Positions 26,311-34,381 of a stretch of DNA of 64,000 bases are shown here, in pieces. Each line of letters opens with the position of its first letter. Position 1 is the stretch's first letter. Source of the stretch: Inquilinus limosus_F (GTDB lineage Bacteria; Pseudomonadota; Alphaproteobacteria; DSM-16000; Inquilinaceae). The translations under genes and the position numbers were made by a program. Under the pieces are notes generated by a model. It did no database searches, was not told the origin of the DNA, and saw only the letters and a program-made list of their open reading frames with translations. The stretch spans positions 98,961 through 162,960 of the forward strand of contig NZ_JAHVDK010000018.1 of assembly GCF_051487185.1 (NCBI RefSeq), given 5' to 3'.

Positions 26311-26443
26311 CCCCCTCACCCTCCCATTCGCTGTCGCGAATGGGCCCCTCCCTCTCCCCGAGGAGAGGGGAATAGAAGCTGCGGCCCCTTCACCTCTCCT
26401 CGGGGAGAGGTCGAAATCGCGACAGCGATTTCGGGTGAGGGGG
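26311..26443. repeat. interspersed palindromic repeat (REP/BIME-like)
   Basis: 133 bp between the convergent WYL regulator and ftsH. Ends are CCCCCTCACCC (26311-26321) and its complement (26433-26443). Inside are two pairs of near-palindromic blocks: one around CGCTGTCGCGAA and its counterpart TCGCGACAGCGA, and one around CCTCTCCCCGAGGAGAGG and its counterpart. The layout is two inverted copies of one unit, and it can fold into strong stem-loops that may terminate both genes. Confidence 0.8.
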
Positions 26444-26461
26444 CGGCACCGGCCGGTCCGC

Positions 26462-28291
26462 CTAGCCCTCCGTGCCCGTCTTCGCCGGGATCTCCGCGCC
26501 GGTCAGGGCGGCGAGCTCGGCGGCGTCGAGCGTCTCCTTCTCCAAGAGGCGCTTGGCGGTGCGGTCGAGCAGGGCGCGGCGCTCGGTCAGGATCCCGACC
26601 GTGCGGTCGAAGGCGGCGTCGACGATCCGCCGCACCTCGGCGTCGATCGCCGACGCGGTCTCATCCGAGAAGTTGCGCTCGTGCGGCCCGTCGATGAACG
26701 GGTTGGGGCTGAGGAAAGAGCGCTGGTCCTTCTCCAGCGCGATATGGCCGAGCTTCTTCGACATGCCGTAGCGCGTGACCATGGCGCGGGCGATGTCGGT
26801 CACCTTGGCCAGGTCGTCGGCGGCGCCGGTGGAGAGATGGCGAAACACGATCCACTCCGCCGCCCGGCCGCCCAGCAGCACCGCCATCTTGGTCTCGAGC
26901 TCCTCCTGCGTCATCAGGAAGCGGTCCTCGGTCGGGCGCTGGATGGTGTAGCCGAGGGCGCCGACGCCGCGCGGGATGATCGAGACCTTGTGCACCGTGT
27001 CGGTGCCCGGCAGGGCCATGGCGACGAGGGCGTGGCCCATCTCGTGATAGGCGACGATCTCACGCTCGCGCGGGTTCAGCAGCCGGTTGCGCTTCTCGAG
27101 GCCGGCGACGATGCGCTCCACCGCGTTGTTGAAATCCTCCATCGTCACCGCCTCGGCGCCGCGCCGCGTCGCCAGCAGCGTCGCCTCGTTGACCAGGTTG
27201 GCGAGGTCGGCGCCGGTGAAGCCGGGGGTCAGCCCGGCGATCTTCTCCGGGTCCACATCCGGCGCCAGCTTCGCCTTGCGCAGATGCACCTTCAGGATCT
27301 GGATGCGGCCCAGCCTGTCGGGCCGGTCGACCAGGACCTGCCGGTCGAAGCGGCCGGCGCGGAGCAGCGCGGGGTCCAGGATCTCCGGCCGGTTGGTGGC
27401 GGCCAGCAGCACCAGGCCGGTCGAGGAATCGAAGCCGTCGAGCTCGGCCAGCAGCTGGTTCAGCGTCTGTTCCTTCTCGTCATGGCCGCCAAAGGGGCCG
27501 ATGCCGCGGGCGCGGCCGAGCGCGTCGAGCTCGTCGATGAAGATGATCGCCGGGGCCCGGCCCCGGGCCTGCTCGAACAGGTCGCGCACCCGGGCCGCAC
27601 CGACGCCGACGAACATCTCGACGAATTCCGAGCCGGAAATCGAGAAGAACGGCACCTTGGCCTCGCCGGCCACCGCCTTGGCCAGCAGCGTCTTGCCGGT
27701 GCCCGGCGGCCCGACCAGCAGCACGCCCTTGGGCATGCGCCCGCCAAGCCGGCCGTACTCCTTCGGGTCCTTGAGGAAGGTGACGATCTCCTGCAGCTCG
27801 GCCTTCGCCTCGTCCACTCCGGCGACGTCGTCGAAATGGACGCCGGTGTCGGCCTCGACATAGATCTTGGCCTTGCTGCGGCCGATCTGCATCAGCCCGC
27901 CGCCCATGCCGCCCATGCGGCGCAACAGGAAGCCCCACAAGCCGAAGAACAGCAGCACCGGCAGGACCCAGGACAGCAGGTCGCGGAAGAAGGTGTTCTC
28001 GACCTGGCCGGTGACGCGCACCCCGTGCTGCCGCAGCGCCTCGGCGAAGGCGGGTTCGACCCGGGTGGTGACGAACTGGCTCTGGCCGCCCTCCAGCGGC
28101 TCCTTCAGCGTGCCCTGGATGTAGCGGTCGGAGACGGCGACCTCGGTGACCTTGCCGTCGCGCAGATACTGCTCGAAGTCGCTGTAGGGGATGGTCGCCA
28201 CCTGCTGCCCGGTGGTGATCAGGTACTGCAGCAGCAGGATGCCGAAGAAGGCGGCAATCCAGTACCAGAGGTGGAAGCGGGTCTTGTCCAT
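26462..28291 (-). CDS. ftsH: ATP-dependent zinc metalloprotease FtsH
   Basis: 609 residues. Two N-terminal membrane helices (IAAFFGILLLQYLI and LLSWVLPVLLFFGLWGFLL) frame a small periplasmic domain. The AAA module has Walker A VGPPGTGKT, Walker B IIFIDELDALG and the second region of homology NRPEILDPALLRAGRFDRQ. The zinc site is HEMGH. It degrades membrane and short-lived cytosolic proteins. The start is the ATG at 28291 (MDKTRFHLWYW); the frame is open far upstream but that is antisense to the next gene. The extra-stable context, with no cell-division neighbours, suggests this may be a second FtsH copy (inference). Confidence 0.95.
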   Translation of the reverse strand: MDKTRFHLWYWIAAFFGILLLQYLITTGQQVATIPYSDFEQYLRDGKVTEVAVSDRYIQGTLKEPLEGGQSQFVTTRVEPAFAEALRQHGVRVTGQVENTFFRDLLSWVLPVLLFFGLWGFLLRRMGGMGGGLMQIGRSKAKIYVEADTGVHFDDVAGVDEAKAELQEIVTFLKDPKEYGRLGGRMPKGVLLVGPPGTGKTLLAKAVAGEAKVPFFSISGSEFVEMFVGVGAARVRDLFEQARGRAPAIIFIDELDALGRARGIGPFGGHDEKEQTLNQLLAELDGFDSSTGLVLLAATNRPEILDPALLRAGRFDRQVLVDRPDRLGRIQILKVHLRKAKLAPDVDPEKIAGLTPGFTGADLANLVNEATLLATRRGAEAVTMEDFNNAVERIVAGLEKRNRLLNPREREIVAYHEMGHALVAMALPGTDTVHKVSIIPRGVGALGYTIQRPTEDRFLMTQEELETKMAVLLGGRAAEWIVFRHLSTGAADDLAKVTDIARAMVTRYGMSKKLGHIALEKDQRSFLSPNPFIDGPHERNFSDETASAIDAEVRRIVDAAFDRTVGILTERRALLDRTAKRLLEKETLDAAELAALTGAEIPAKTGTEG

Positions 28292-28450
28292 GTGGTGTCT
28301 CGCGCGGGGCCACGCCTCTAGAAAACACCCCCAAGTCCCGGAACGGTCCCATCGGACGCCGGCGGGATCGTTGAACAATCGGGGGGCGCGGCCTAGGGTT
28401 CGACGGTCGTGCGGCGGCTCCGCCGCGACCGTCATCTCGGGAAGGCTTTC

Positions 28451-30157
28451 ATGGACAAGCGCGGCCTGCGGAAGGGGCTGACCAGCTACGGCGACGCCGG
28501 ATTCTCGCTGTTCCTGCGCAAGGCCTTCATCAAGGCCATGGGCTATTCCGATGACGCGCTGGACCGGCCGATCGTCGGCATCGTCAACACCTACAGCGAC
28601 TTCAACCCCTGCCACGGCAACGTGCCGGCGCTGGTCGAGGCGGTGAAGCGCGGGGTGATGCTGGCGGGCGGCATGCCAATGGCGTTCCCGACCATCTCGA
28701 TCCACGAATCCTTCGCTCATCCGACCAGCATGTTCCTGCGCAACCTGATGGCGATGGACACCGAGGAGATGGTCCGGGCCCAGCCGATGGATGCGGTGGT
28801 GCTGATCGGCGGCTGCGACAAGACCCTGCCGGCCCAGATCATGGCCGCGGCCAGCGCCGACCTGCCGGCGATCGTGCTGCCGACCGGGCCGATGGTGGTC
28901 GGCCACCACCGGGGCGAGGTGCTGGGCGCCTGCACCGATTGCCGGCGGCTGTGGGGCCGCTACCGGGCCGGCGAGATCGACGAGCAGGAGATCGAGGCGG
29001 TGAACGGCCGGCTGGCGCCCTCGGTCGGCACCTGCATGGTGATGGGCACCGCCAGCACCATGGCGATCATCGCCGAGACGCTGGGCCTGTCGCTGCCCGG
29101 CGCCGCCGCGATCCCGGCCACCCATGCCGACCGCATCCGCTGCGCCGAGGCGACGGGGCAGGCGGCAGCGCGGCTGGCGGTGTCGGGCGGGCCGCGCCCG
29201 TCGGAGATCCTGGGGCCCGGCGCCTTCCGCAACGCCATGGTGGCGCTGCAGGCGGTGGGCGGGTCGACCAACGGGCTGGTCCATCTGGCCGCCATCGCCG
29301 GCCGGGTCGGCCAGGCGATCGACTATCCCGAGTTCGACCGGATCGGGCGCGAGACGCCGGTGCTGGTCGACCTCAAGCCCTCCGGCGCGCATTACATGGA
29401 GCATTTCCACCACGCCGGCGGCGTGCCGCACCTGCTGGCGGAGCTGCGCGACCTCCTGGACCTGACCGTCCCGACCGTCGCCGGCGTTCCCCTGGCCGAG
29501 ACGCTGCCGAAGCCGGGCGAATGGCGGGACGAGACCGTGATCCGGCCGCGCGCCAACCCGCTGAAGCCGCAGGGCGCGATGGCGGTGTTGCAGGGCAACC
29601 TCTGCCCCCGCGGCGCGGTGATCAAGCAGTCGGCGGCGACGCCTTCCCTGCTGCAGCACACCGGCCGGGCGGTGGTGTTCGATTCGGTCGAGGACATGGC
29701 GGCGCGGATCGACGACCCGGAGCTCGACGTCGCGGCCGAGGACGTGCTGGTGCTGCGCAATGCCGGGCCGAAGGGCGCGCCCGGCATGCCGGAGGCCGGC
29801 TACCTGCCGATCCCGCGCAAGCTGGCGCAGCAGGGAGTGAAGGACATGGTCCGCCTGTCCGATGCGCGGATGAGCGGCACCGCCTTCGGCACCATCGTGC
29901 TGCACATCGCGCCGGAATCCGCGGTCGGCGGGCCGCTGGCCCTGGTGCGCACCGGCGACCGCATCCGGCTCGATGTCGCCGGCCGGCGGCTCGACCTGCT
30001 GGTCGACGACGCCGAGCTGGCCCGCCGCGCCGCGGCGGCACCGCCGCCCAAGCCGGCGCCGGACCGCGGCTATGCCCGGCTGTTCCATGACAGCGTGCTG
30101 CAGGCCGACGAGGGCTGTGATTTCGATTTCCTGGTGCCCGGCCGCAAGGCCGGCTGA
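28451..30157 (+). CDS. IlvD/Edd family sugar-acid dehydratase
   Basis: 568-residue iron-sulfur dehydratase. Cluster cysteines are in DFNPCHGN, GGCDKTLPAQ and GTCMVMGTAS; the catalytic region contains MSGTAFGTIVLHI. This subclass converts sugar acids such as L-arabonate, D-xylonate or D-fuconate to 2-keto-3-deoxy acids, rather than acting in branched-chain synthesis. ATG at 28451 follows GGGAAGG. The dihydrodipicolinate-synthase-like gene 18 bp downstream would use its product. Confidence 0.9.
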   Translation: MDKRGLRKGLTSYGDAGFSLFLRKAFIKAMGYSDDALDRPIVGIVNTYSDFNPCHGNVPALVEAVKRGVMLAGGMPMAFPTISIHESFAHPTSMFLRNLMAMDTEEMVRAQPMDAVVLIGGCDKTLPAQIMAAASADLPAIVLPTGPMVVGHHRGEVLGACTDCRRLWGRYRAGEIDEQEIEAVNGRLAPSVGTCMVMGTASTMAIIAETLGLSLPGAAAIPATHADRIRCAEATGQAAARLAVSGGPRPSEILGPGAFRNAMVALQAVGGSTNGLVHLAAIAGRVGQAIDYPEFDRIGRETPVLVDLKPSGAHYMEHFHHAGGVPHLLAELRDLLDLTVPTVAGVPLAETLPKPGEWRDETVIRPRANPLKPQGAMAVLQGNLCPRGAVIKQSAATPSLLQHTGRAVVFDSVEDMAARIDDPELDVAAEDVLVLRNAGPKGAPGMPEAGYLPIPRKLAQQGVKDMVRLSDARMSGTAFGTIVLHIAPESAVGGPLALVRTGDRIRLDVAGRRLDLLVDDAELARRAAAAPPPKPAPDRGYARLFHDSVLQADEGCDFDFLVPGRKAG

Positions 30158-30175
30158 GCCGATGGGGATGCTTCC

Positions 30176-31087
30176 ATGCCGAGACTGACCGGCGTCATTG
30201 CTGCCGCCGCCACGCCGCTGCGCGAGGACCTCTCGATCGACCACGACCGGCTGGTCGGGCATTGCGGCTGGCTGCTGGGCGCGGGCGGCTGCGACGGGGT
30301 CAACCTGCTCGGCACCACCGGCGAGGCGACCTCCTTCTCGGTCGAGCAGCGCCTGGCGGCAATGCGGGCGGTGGCCGAGTCCGGACTGCCGATGGACCGC
30401 TTCATGGTCGGCACCGGCGCTGCGGCGTTGGAGGATGCGGTGCGGCTGACCGCCTCGGCCAAGGCGCTGGGCTTCGCCGGCGCGTTGCTGCTGCCGCCCT
30501 TCTACTACAAGGGCATCGACGACGAGAGCCTGGCCGCATACGTCGACACGGTGATCGGCCGGGTCGGGGCCGATGACCTCAGCCTCTACCTCTATCATAT
30601 CCCGCAGAACACCGGCGTGCCCTGGCCGATCGAGGTGGTGGCGCGGCTGGCGGAGCGGCATCCGGGCACGCTGGCGGGGCTCAAGGATTCCTCCGGCGAC
30701 ATCGTCTATTCGACCGAGCTGGCGAAGCGGGTGCCCGACATCGCCGTGTTCCCGAGCTCCGAGGCCACGCTGGGCCTGGCGCAGGAGCACGGTTTCGCCG
30801 GCTGCATCTCGGCCACCACCAATATCACCGGCCCGCTGGCGCGGACCGCCTTCCACCGGGCCGGCAGCCCGGAGGCGAAGCAGGCGGTCGCCGCCGCCGG
30901 GGCGGTGCGCGCGGCGCTAAGCACGGTCACTCTGGTGGCGGCGGTGAAGGACACTTTGGCCGAGATCCATGGCGACCCTGCCTGGGGCCGGACCCATCCG
31001 CCGCTGCGCCCCCTGACCGAGGCGGAACGTCGGACGCTGCGCGAGGCGCTGGCGAAGACGGAGTATCCGCGGCTTTACGGGCGCTGA
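30176..31087 (+). CDS. DapA-family aldolase/dehydratase
   Basis: 303-residue (beta/alpha)8 Schiff-base enzyme. The imine-forming lysine is in LAGLKDSSGD, the catalytic tyrosine region is SLYLYHIPQNTGV, and GTTGEATSFSVEQRL binds the pyruvyl carboxylate. Located 18 bp after an IlvD/Edd dehydratase, so it more likely handles a 2-keto-3-deoxy sugar acid (dehydration to a semialdehyde, or retro-aldol cleavage) than lysine synthesis. The exact reaction is not readable from sequence. Confidence 0.85.
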   Translation: MPRLTGVIAAAATPLREDLSIDHDRLVGHCGWLLGAGGCDGVNLLGTTGEATSFSVEQRLAAMRAVAESGLPMDRFMVGTGAAALEDAVRLTASAKALGFAGALLLPPFYYKGIDDESLAAYVDTVIGRVGADDLSLYLYHIPQNTGVPWPIEVVARLAERHPGTLAGLKDSSGDIVYSTELAKRVPDIAVFPSSEATLGLAQEHGFAGCISATTNITGPLARTAFHRAGSPEAKQAVAAAGAVRAALSTVTLVAAVKDTLAEIHGDPAWGRTHPPLRPLTEAERRTLREALAKTEYPRLYGR

Positions 31088-31116
31088 CTTCACAAGCGCC
31101 GCTCGCCCGATAGACA

Positions 31117-31200
31117 CGTCATCGCGAGGCGCGCAGCGCCGTGGCGATCCAGAAGCCGGTGCCGCTGGATGGCCGCGCCCCTGCGGGGCTCGCCATGACG
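31117..31200. repeat. REP-like hairpin repeat after the aldolase gene
   Basis: 84 bp imperfect palindrome beginning CGTCATCGCGAGGCGCGCAG and ending with the complementary GCTCGCCATGACG, with ATCCAG/CTGGAT inside. This matches a type of dispersed hairpin common in alphaproteobacterial intergenic DNA (CGTCAT..GCGAG..ATCCAG). May act as a transcription stop or mRNA 3' stabiliser for the dehydratase-aldolase operon. Confidence 0.75.
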
Positions 31201-31241
31201 GTTTCATGGTCGGGACAGCCGGTCTCGGCGAAAGACAGCGC

Positions 31242-31931
31242 TCAGCTGGTGTCCGGGCTCGACGGCGCCGGCAAGGGCCGGCCGGCATCGGGCTCGTCCG
31301 GCGGCCGCGGCCAATCCTCGGCGGTCTCCGCGGGCAGGTCGGCGTTGTCATTGGCCCCGGCGACGTCGTCCCAGCCCTGCGGCAGCCGGCTCGGATCCAG
31401 CCGGCGGCCGAGCCAGCGGCAGACCTCGCGCACGAATTCGTCCGCCGACAGGGTGTCGAGCTGCACGTCCAGCACCTCGTCCTCGGTCAGCTTCTCCCAA
31501 ACTTCGGACCGCAGCCGTTCGGTCTCCTCGGGATCGACGGTCTCGCCGGCCGCGGCGAGATCCGCGGTCTCGGCGGCCGCGACCGCCTCGACCACCGCCT
31601 TGACGGCCTGCTCCCGCCGCCGCCGGCGGCGCTCCAGCGCCCCCGACTCCTCGGCCTCGGCCCGGCGGTGCAGGTAGTCGCCGCGGATCCGCTCGGCCAT
31701 GGCGATCGACAGCCGGATCGAGCGGGACAGGCGCGACTGCATCAGCGCGAAATCCGGCGGCTCCTTCGGCCCGGCCAGCGTCACCGACTGCTGCTGCAGG
31801 GTCATCCGTTTGCTGCGAATGTCGATGTCGACCACCTCGCGCAGCTTGTCCAGCGCCCATCCCGTCCAGTTCAGATCGGGATCGGAGGGCCGGCTCTCGC
31901 CCGCCTCGCCATCGGTCTGCGCCATGTCCAT
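31242..31931 (-). CDS. hypothetical protein, acidic, coiled-coil rich
   Basis: About 229 residues, no recognised domain and no signal peptide. The middle part (about 80-150) is charged and helix-forming with an Arg run (LERRRRRREQAVK), followed by alanine-rich and acidic helices. The C-terminus is Pro/Asp-rich and probably disordered. Short phrases DIDIRSKRMTLQQQSVTLAG and LSRSIRLSIAMAERI look conserved-like. Start uncertain: ATG at 31931 or 31925, or GTG at 31955. Preceded by a perfect palindrome. It resembles phage/mobile-element accessory small-terminase-like proteins only vaguely; I leave the function open. Confidence 0.65.
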   Translation of the reverse strand: MDMAQTDGEAGESRPSDPDLNWTGWALDKLREVVDIDIRSKRMTLQQQSVTLAGPKEPPDFALMQSRLSRSIRLSIAMAERIRGDYLHRRAEAEESGALERRRRRREQAVKAVVEAVAAAETADLAAAGETVDPEETERLRSEVWEKLTEDEVLDVQLDTLSADEFVREVCRWLGRRLDPSRLPQGWDDVAGANDNADLPAETAEDWPRPPDEPDAGRPLPAPSSPDTS

Positions 31932-31960
31932 GGAACATATCATGAACAAAGGCACGAGTT

Positions 31961-31981
31961 AACACAACTGCACATTGTGTT
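31961..31981. promoter_or_regulatory. palindrome upstream of the hypothetical acidic protein
   Basis: Perfect inverted repeat AACACAA-N7-TTGTGTT, 30 bp upstream of the hypothetical gene start. A GTTAAC hexamer adjoins it. Candidate operator or promoter element on the minus strand. The remaining stretch to 32090 has no gene and no clear terminator. Confidence 0.45.
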
Positions 31982-32090
31982 TACCCGACCGCGGTGGAAC
32001 GCGGTTCGGACGACCGCAGCCTTACTCCCGGTACCGGACCACCGTCACCAGGGAAGCTATCGAGGCGTTGGCCCTTCTTTATACCGCCCG

Positions 32091-32579
32091 TCAATCCCGG
32101 AAGGTCGCCGCCTGGCCGTGCAACGTGCCGGCCTCGTCGATCAACCGCCAGACGGTGGCGTTCTCGATCCAGAAGCGGCGGCCGGATTTGGCGACGCGCA
32201 GGTCGCGATAGCTGGTGATGAATCCGTCGGCGGGTAACGGCGTCCAGCAGCCGCTGCCGCTCCGCCCGGTCCGGCGCCTCGGCGGAGAGGCGGGAGGGCA
32301 GCGTCGTGAACTCGTACAAGCGATACTCGAAGCAGGCCTGGGCCGCTCGGTTGGCATAGACGAAGGGGGATCGGCGTCGGTGTTGTGCACCAGCACGCAG
32401 AAGGGCGCAGCCTCGTACAGCCAGCGCGCCTGTACGGCGGCATCGCCGCCGGCCTCCTCCGGCAGCAGCGGCGTGCCGACCAGCCGGGCATGGCTGCCGG
32501 CCAGGAGGCGCAGGAAGTCGGGATCGTGGGCCAGGCTCACGGCATGGGCTCCGGGATGCTGGGCGAGGCGGGTCTTCAC
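32091..32579 (-). CDS. MEKHLA-domain (PAS-like) protein with compensated frameshifts
   Basis: 162 residues. Clear MEKHLA features at both ends: RLVGTPLLPEE and AAPFCVLVHNTDADPP early, and FITSYRDLRVAKSGRRFW, ATVWRLIDEAGTLHGQAATF late. Between 32366 and 32228 the expected domain (FVYANRAAQACFEYRLYEFT and SRLSAEAPDRAERQRLLDAV) is present only in another frame. A one-base loss near 32364-32369 (run of G on the plus strand) and a one-base gain near 32224-32230 cancel, so about 46 internal residues are altered. GTG start overlaps the stop of the ThDP enzyme gene (GTGA), so it is coupled to it. MEKHLA domains are thought to be ligand or redox sensors. Confidence 0.75.
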   Translation of the reverse strand: MKTRLAQHPGAHAVSLAHDPDFLRLLAGSHARLVGTPLLPEEAGGDAAVQARWLYEAAPFCVLVHNTDADPPSSMPTERPRPASSIACTSSRRCPPASPPRRRTGRSGSGCWTPLPADGFITSYRDLRVAKSGRRFWIENATVWRLIDEAGTLHGQAATFRD

Positions 32580-34318
32580 AGGTTGCCGGCCCGGGGATTG
32601 ATGCCGAGGATGTGGCCGGAATCGACCGGCACCGTGACCAGGGTGGAGGTCAAGGCGCCGTGGTGATGGGCGTCCAGGATCTCGTCCAGATTGGCGAGGT
32701 CGGGGCGAAGCGCCGCCGACCGCCAGCCGCACGCGCCGGCCATGGCGGCGAAGTCCATCCCGACCAGGCGGTTGTGGCGGCGTGAGGCCGGCGCGTCCGG
32801 GATGATCGTTTGCACTCCCTGCTCGATGATGCCGTAGCTGGCGTTGTCGAGCAGGAACAGCAGGATTCCCAGATCCCGGGCCTCCGCCAGATAGCCTGCG
32901 AACAGCCGGAAGCAGCCGTCGCCGGTGAAGCCGACGACATGGCTTTCCGGCGCGGCGAGCTTGGCGCCGATGGCCAGGCCGAGCACGTTGCCCATGGCCG
33001 AGCCGCGATAGAGGGAAAAGAAGCGCGCCTGCGGGTGCGGGCGTTGGACGACGTATTGCCGGTCCTTGTAGGCCAGGCACACGTCGTCGAAGCCGATGGT
33101 GTTCGGTCGCCAGCGCGCATCCAGCGCCCGGAACAGCGAGGCCATGTCGACATGGCCGGGCCTTGGCGCCCCCGGCCGGCGTGTGTTGAGGTTGCCCGGC
33201 GCCGGGCCGGCCCGGCGGGTCTCCGGCGGCTGCCGCTCCAGGCGGTCGAGCAGGGACCGGAGCGTCGCGTCCAGAGGAGCGACGAACTGCCGGTAGGCGC
33301 CGCCGGCGCGGTGCCCGAACCCGCCATCGACCTGGCCGTAGCCGTCCTCGAGACCGGTCAGGACGAAGGTGTCGCCGGCCGCATAGGGGGCCAGGTTGAC
33401 CGTGTACTCGTCGGGGCAGGCCCCGAGCACCAGCAGGACGTCGTCCTCCCCGATGCCCCGCCAGAGCCGGATCGCGGCGTCGTTCCCGCCGAAGGAGATG
33501 TAGCCGTATCCGTAGGGATTGCCGCGCTCGACCCCGTTGGCGCCGTTGATGCTCCAGACGATCGGCGCCCCCAGCGCCTCGCACAGGCGGGAGGTCAGCT
33601 GCGGCGCGTCGGGATACCGCGCCAGCTCCTCGCCGGCGAGGATGACGACGCGCCGGCCGCGGATGCGCTGGCAGAACGCGTCCAGGAACGCTTCGGCCGA
33701 TGCGGCGACCGGATCAGGCTGCGGGGGCGCGCGATGCGGATCCGCCGCCATCCCGGTCTTGAGCGCCTCGTGGTCCAGGACGAGGACCACAGGCTTGCAG
33801 CGCTGCAGCCGGACGTGGGCGTGCCGCAGCTGCCGGCCCATGGTCGCGGCATCGTCCAGCACGAAGACGCCGTCCGGCAGCTCGGCGCGCAGCTGCGCCA
33901 GCATGTTGCTGCCGTGGCGGCTGGTGTCCTGCAGCGGGCACAGCCCTTCGGTCGAGTCCGGCGAGGCGGGGACGATGTAGACCGCCGGGATGTCGTGCAG
34001 CTTGGCGTCGCTGAGGCCGCAGCCCAGCAGCTTGGTCGCCGCGCCGGTCGTCGCGATGCAGGCGCCGATGCGGCCGGACGCCAGATAGCTGCCGAGCGGA
34101 ACGAAGCCGGACGAATATTCGCCGAGCGACAGGAAGCGCATCCCGGCGGGCTCGTGCCGGTCGGCCGCATTCTCTCCTGGATAATGGGGCGAGAGATGCT
34201 GCAGCAGGCGGATGGCGCCGCCGCCGGTGACGCCTGCACAGAACTCGATGCCCCAAGACTCCAATGTCGTCACCAGGGCTTCGTAACCGGTCACGGTCTC
34301 CGCAACATGAATATCCAT
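32576..34318 (-). CDS. thiamine-diphosphate-dependent enzyme (acetolactate-synthase superfamily)
   Basis: 580 residues with the three-domain layout of the superfamily: PYR domain (about 1-180) with the catalytic glutamate in LSLGEYSSGF, a central DHS-like domain (RRVVILAGEELARYPDA), and a C-terminal PP domain with the ThDP/Mg motif GDGCFRLFAGYLAEA through LDNASYG. It would decarboxylate a 2-keto acid and release or transfer the aldehyde. It is not a clear match to IlvB, pyruvate oxidase or indolepyruvate decarboxylase. Start ATG follows a GAGG ribosome site, 63 bp after the isopropylmalate-synthase-like gene. Substrate unknown. Confidence 0.8.
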   Translation of the reverse strand: MDIHVAETVTGYEALVTTLESWGIEFCAGVTGGGAIRLLQHLSPHYPGENAADRHEPAGMRFLSLGEYSSGFVPLGSYLASGRIGACIATTGAATKLLGCGLSDAKLHDIPAVYIVPASPDSTEGLCPLQDTSRHGSNMLAQLRAELPDGVFVLDDAATMGRQLRHAHVRLQRCKPVVLVLDHEALKTGMAADPHRAPPQPDPVAASAEAFLDAFCQRIRGRRVVILAGEELARYPDAPQLTSRLCEALGAPIVWSINGANGVERGNPYGYGYISFGGNDAAIRLWRGIGEDDVLLVLGACPDEYTVNLAPYAAGDTFVLTGLEDGYGQVDGGFGHRAGGAYRQFVAPLDATLRSLLDRLERQPPETRRAGPAPGNLNTRRPGAPRPGHVDMASLFRALDARWRPNTIGFDDVCLAYKDRQYVVQRPHPQARFFSLYRGSAMGNVLGLAIGAKLAAPESHVVGFTGDGCFRLFAGYLAEARDLGILLFLLDNASYGIIEQGVQTIIPDAPASRRHNRLVGMDFAAMAGACGWRSAALRPDLANLDEILDAHHHGALTSTLVTVPVDSGHILGINPRAGNL

Positions 34319-34381
34319 GCGAACGCCTCGTGTTCACGGAATTGTGATGCGACAAACCAGGCTTGTCGGAGGGGCTCTAAT

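Noticed and set aside
26311..26443. CRISPR-like array in the repeated CCTCTCC-type blocks
   Set aside because: The blocks are inverted, not direct, and there is no regular spacer; it is a palindromic repeat element.
28292..30856. Upstream extension of ftsH across the dehydratase and aldolase genes
   Set aside because: It is antisense to two recognisable enzymes; FtsH begins at MDKTRFHLWYW.
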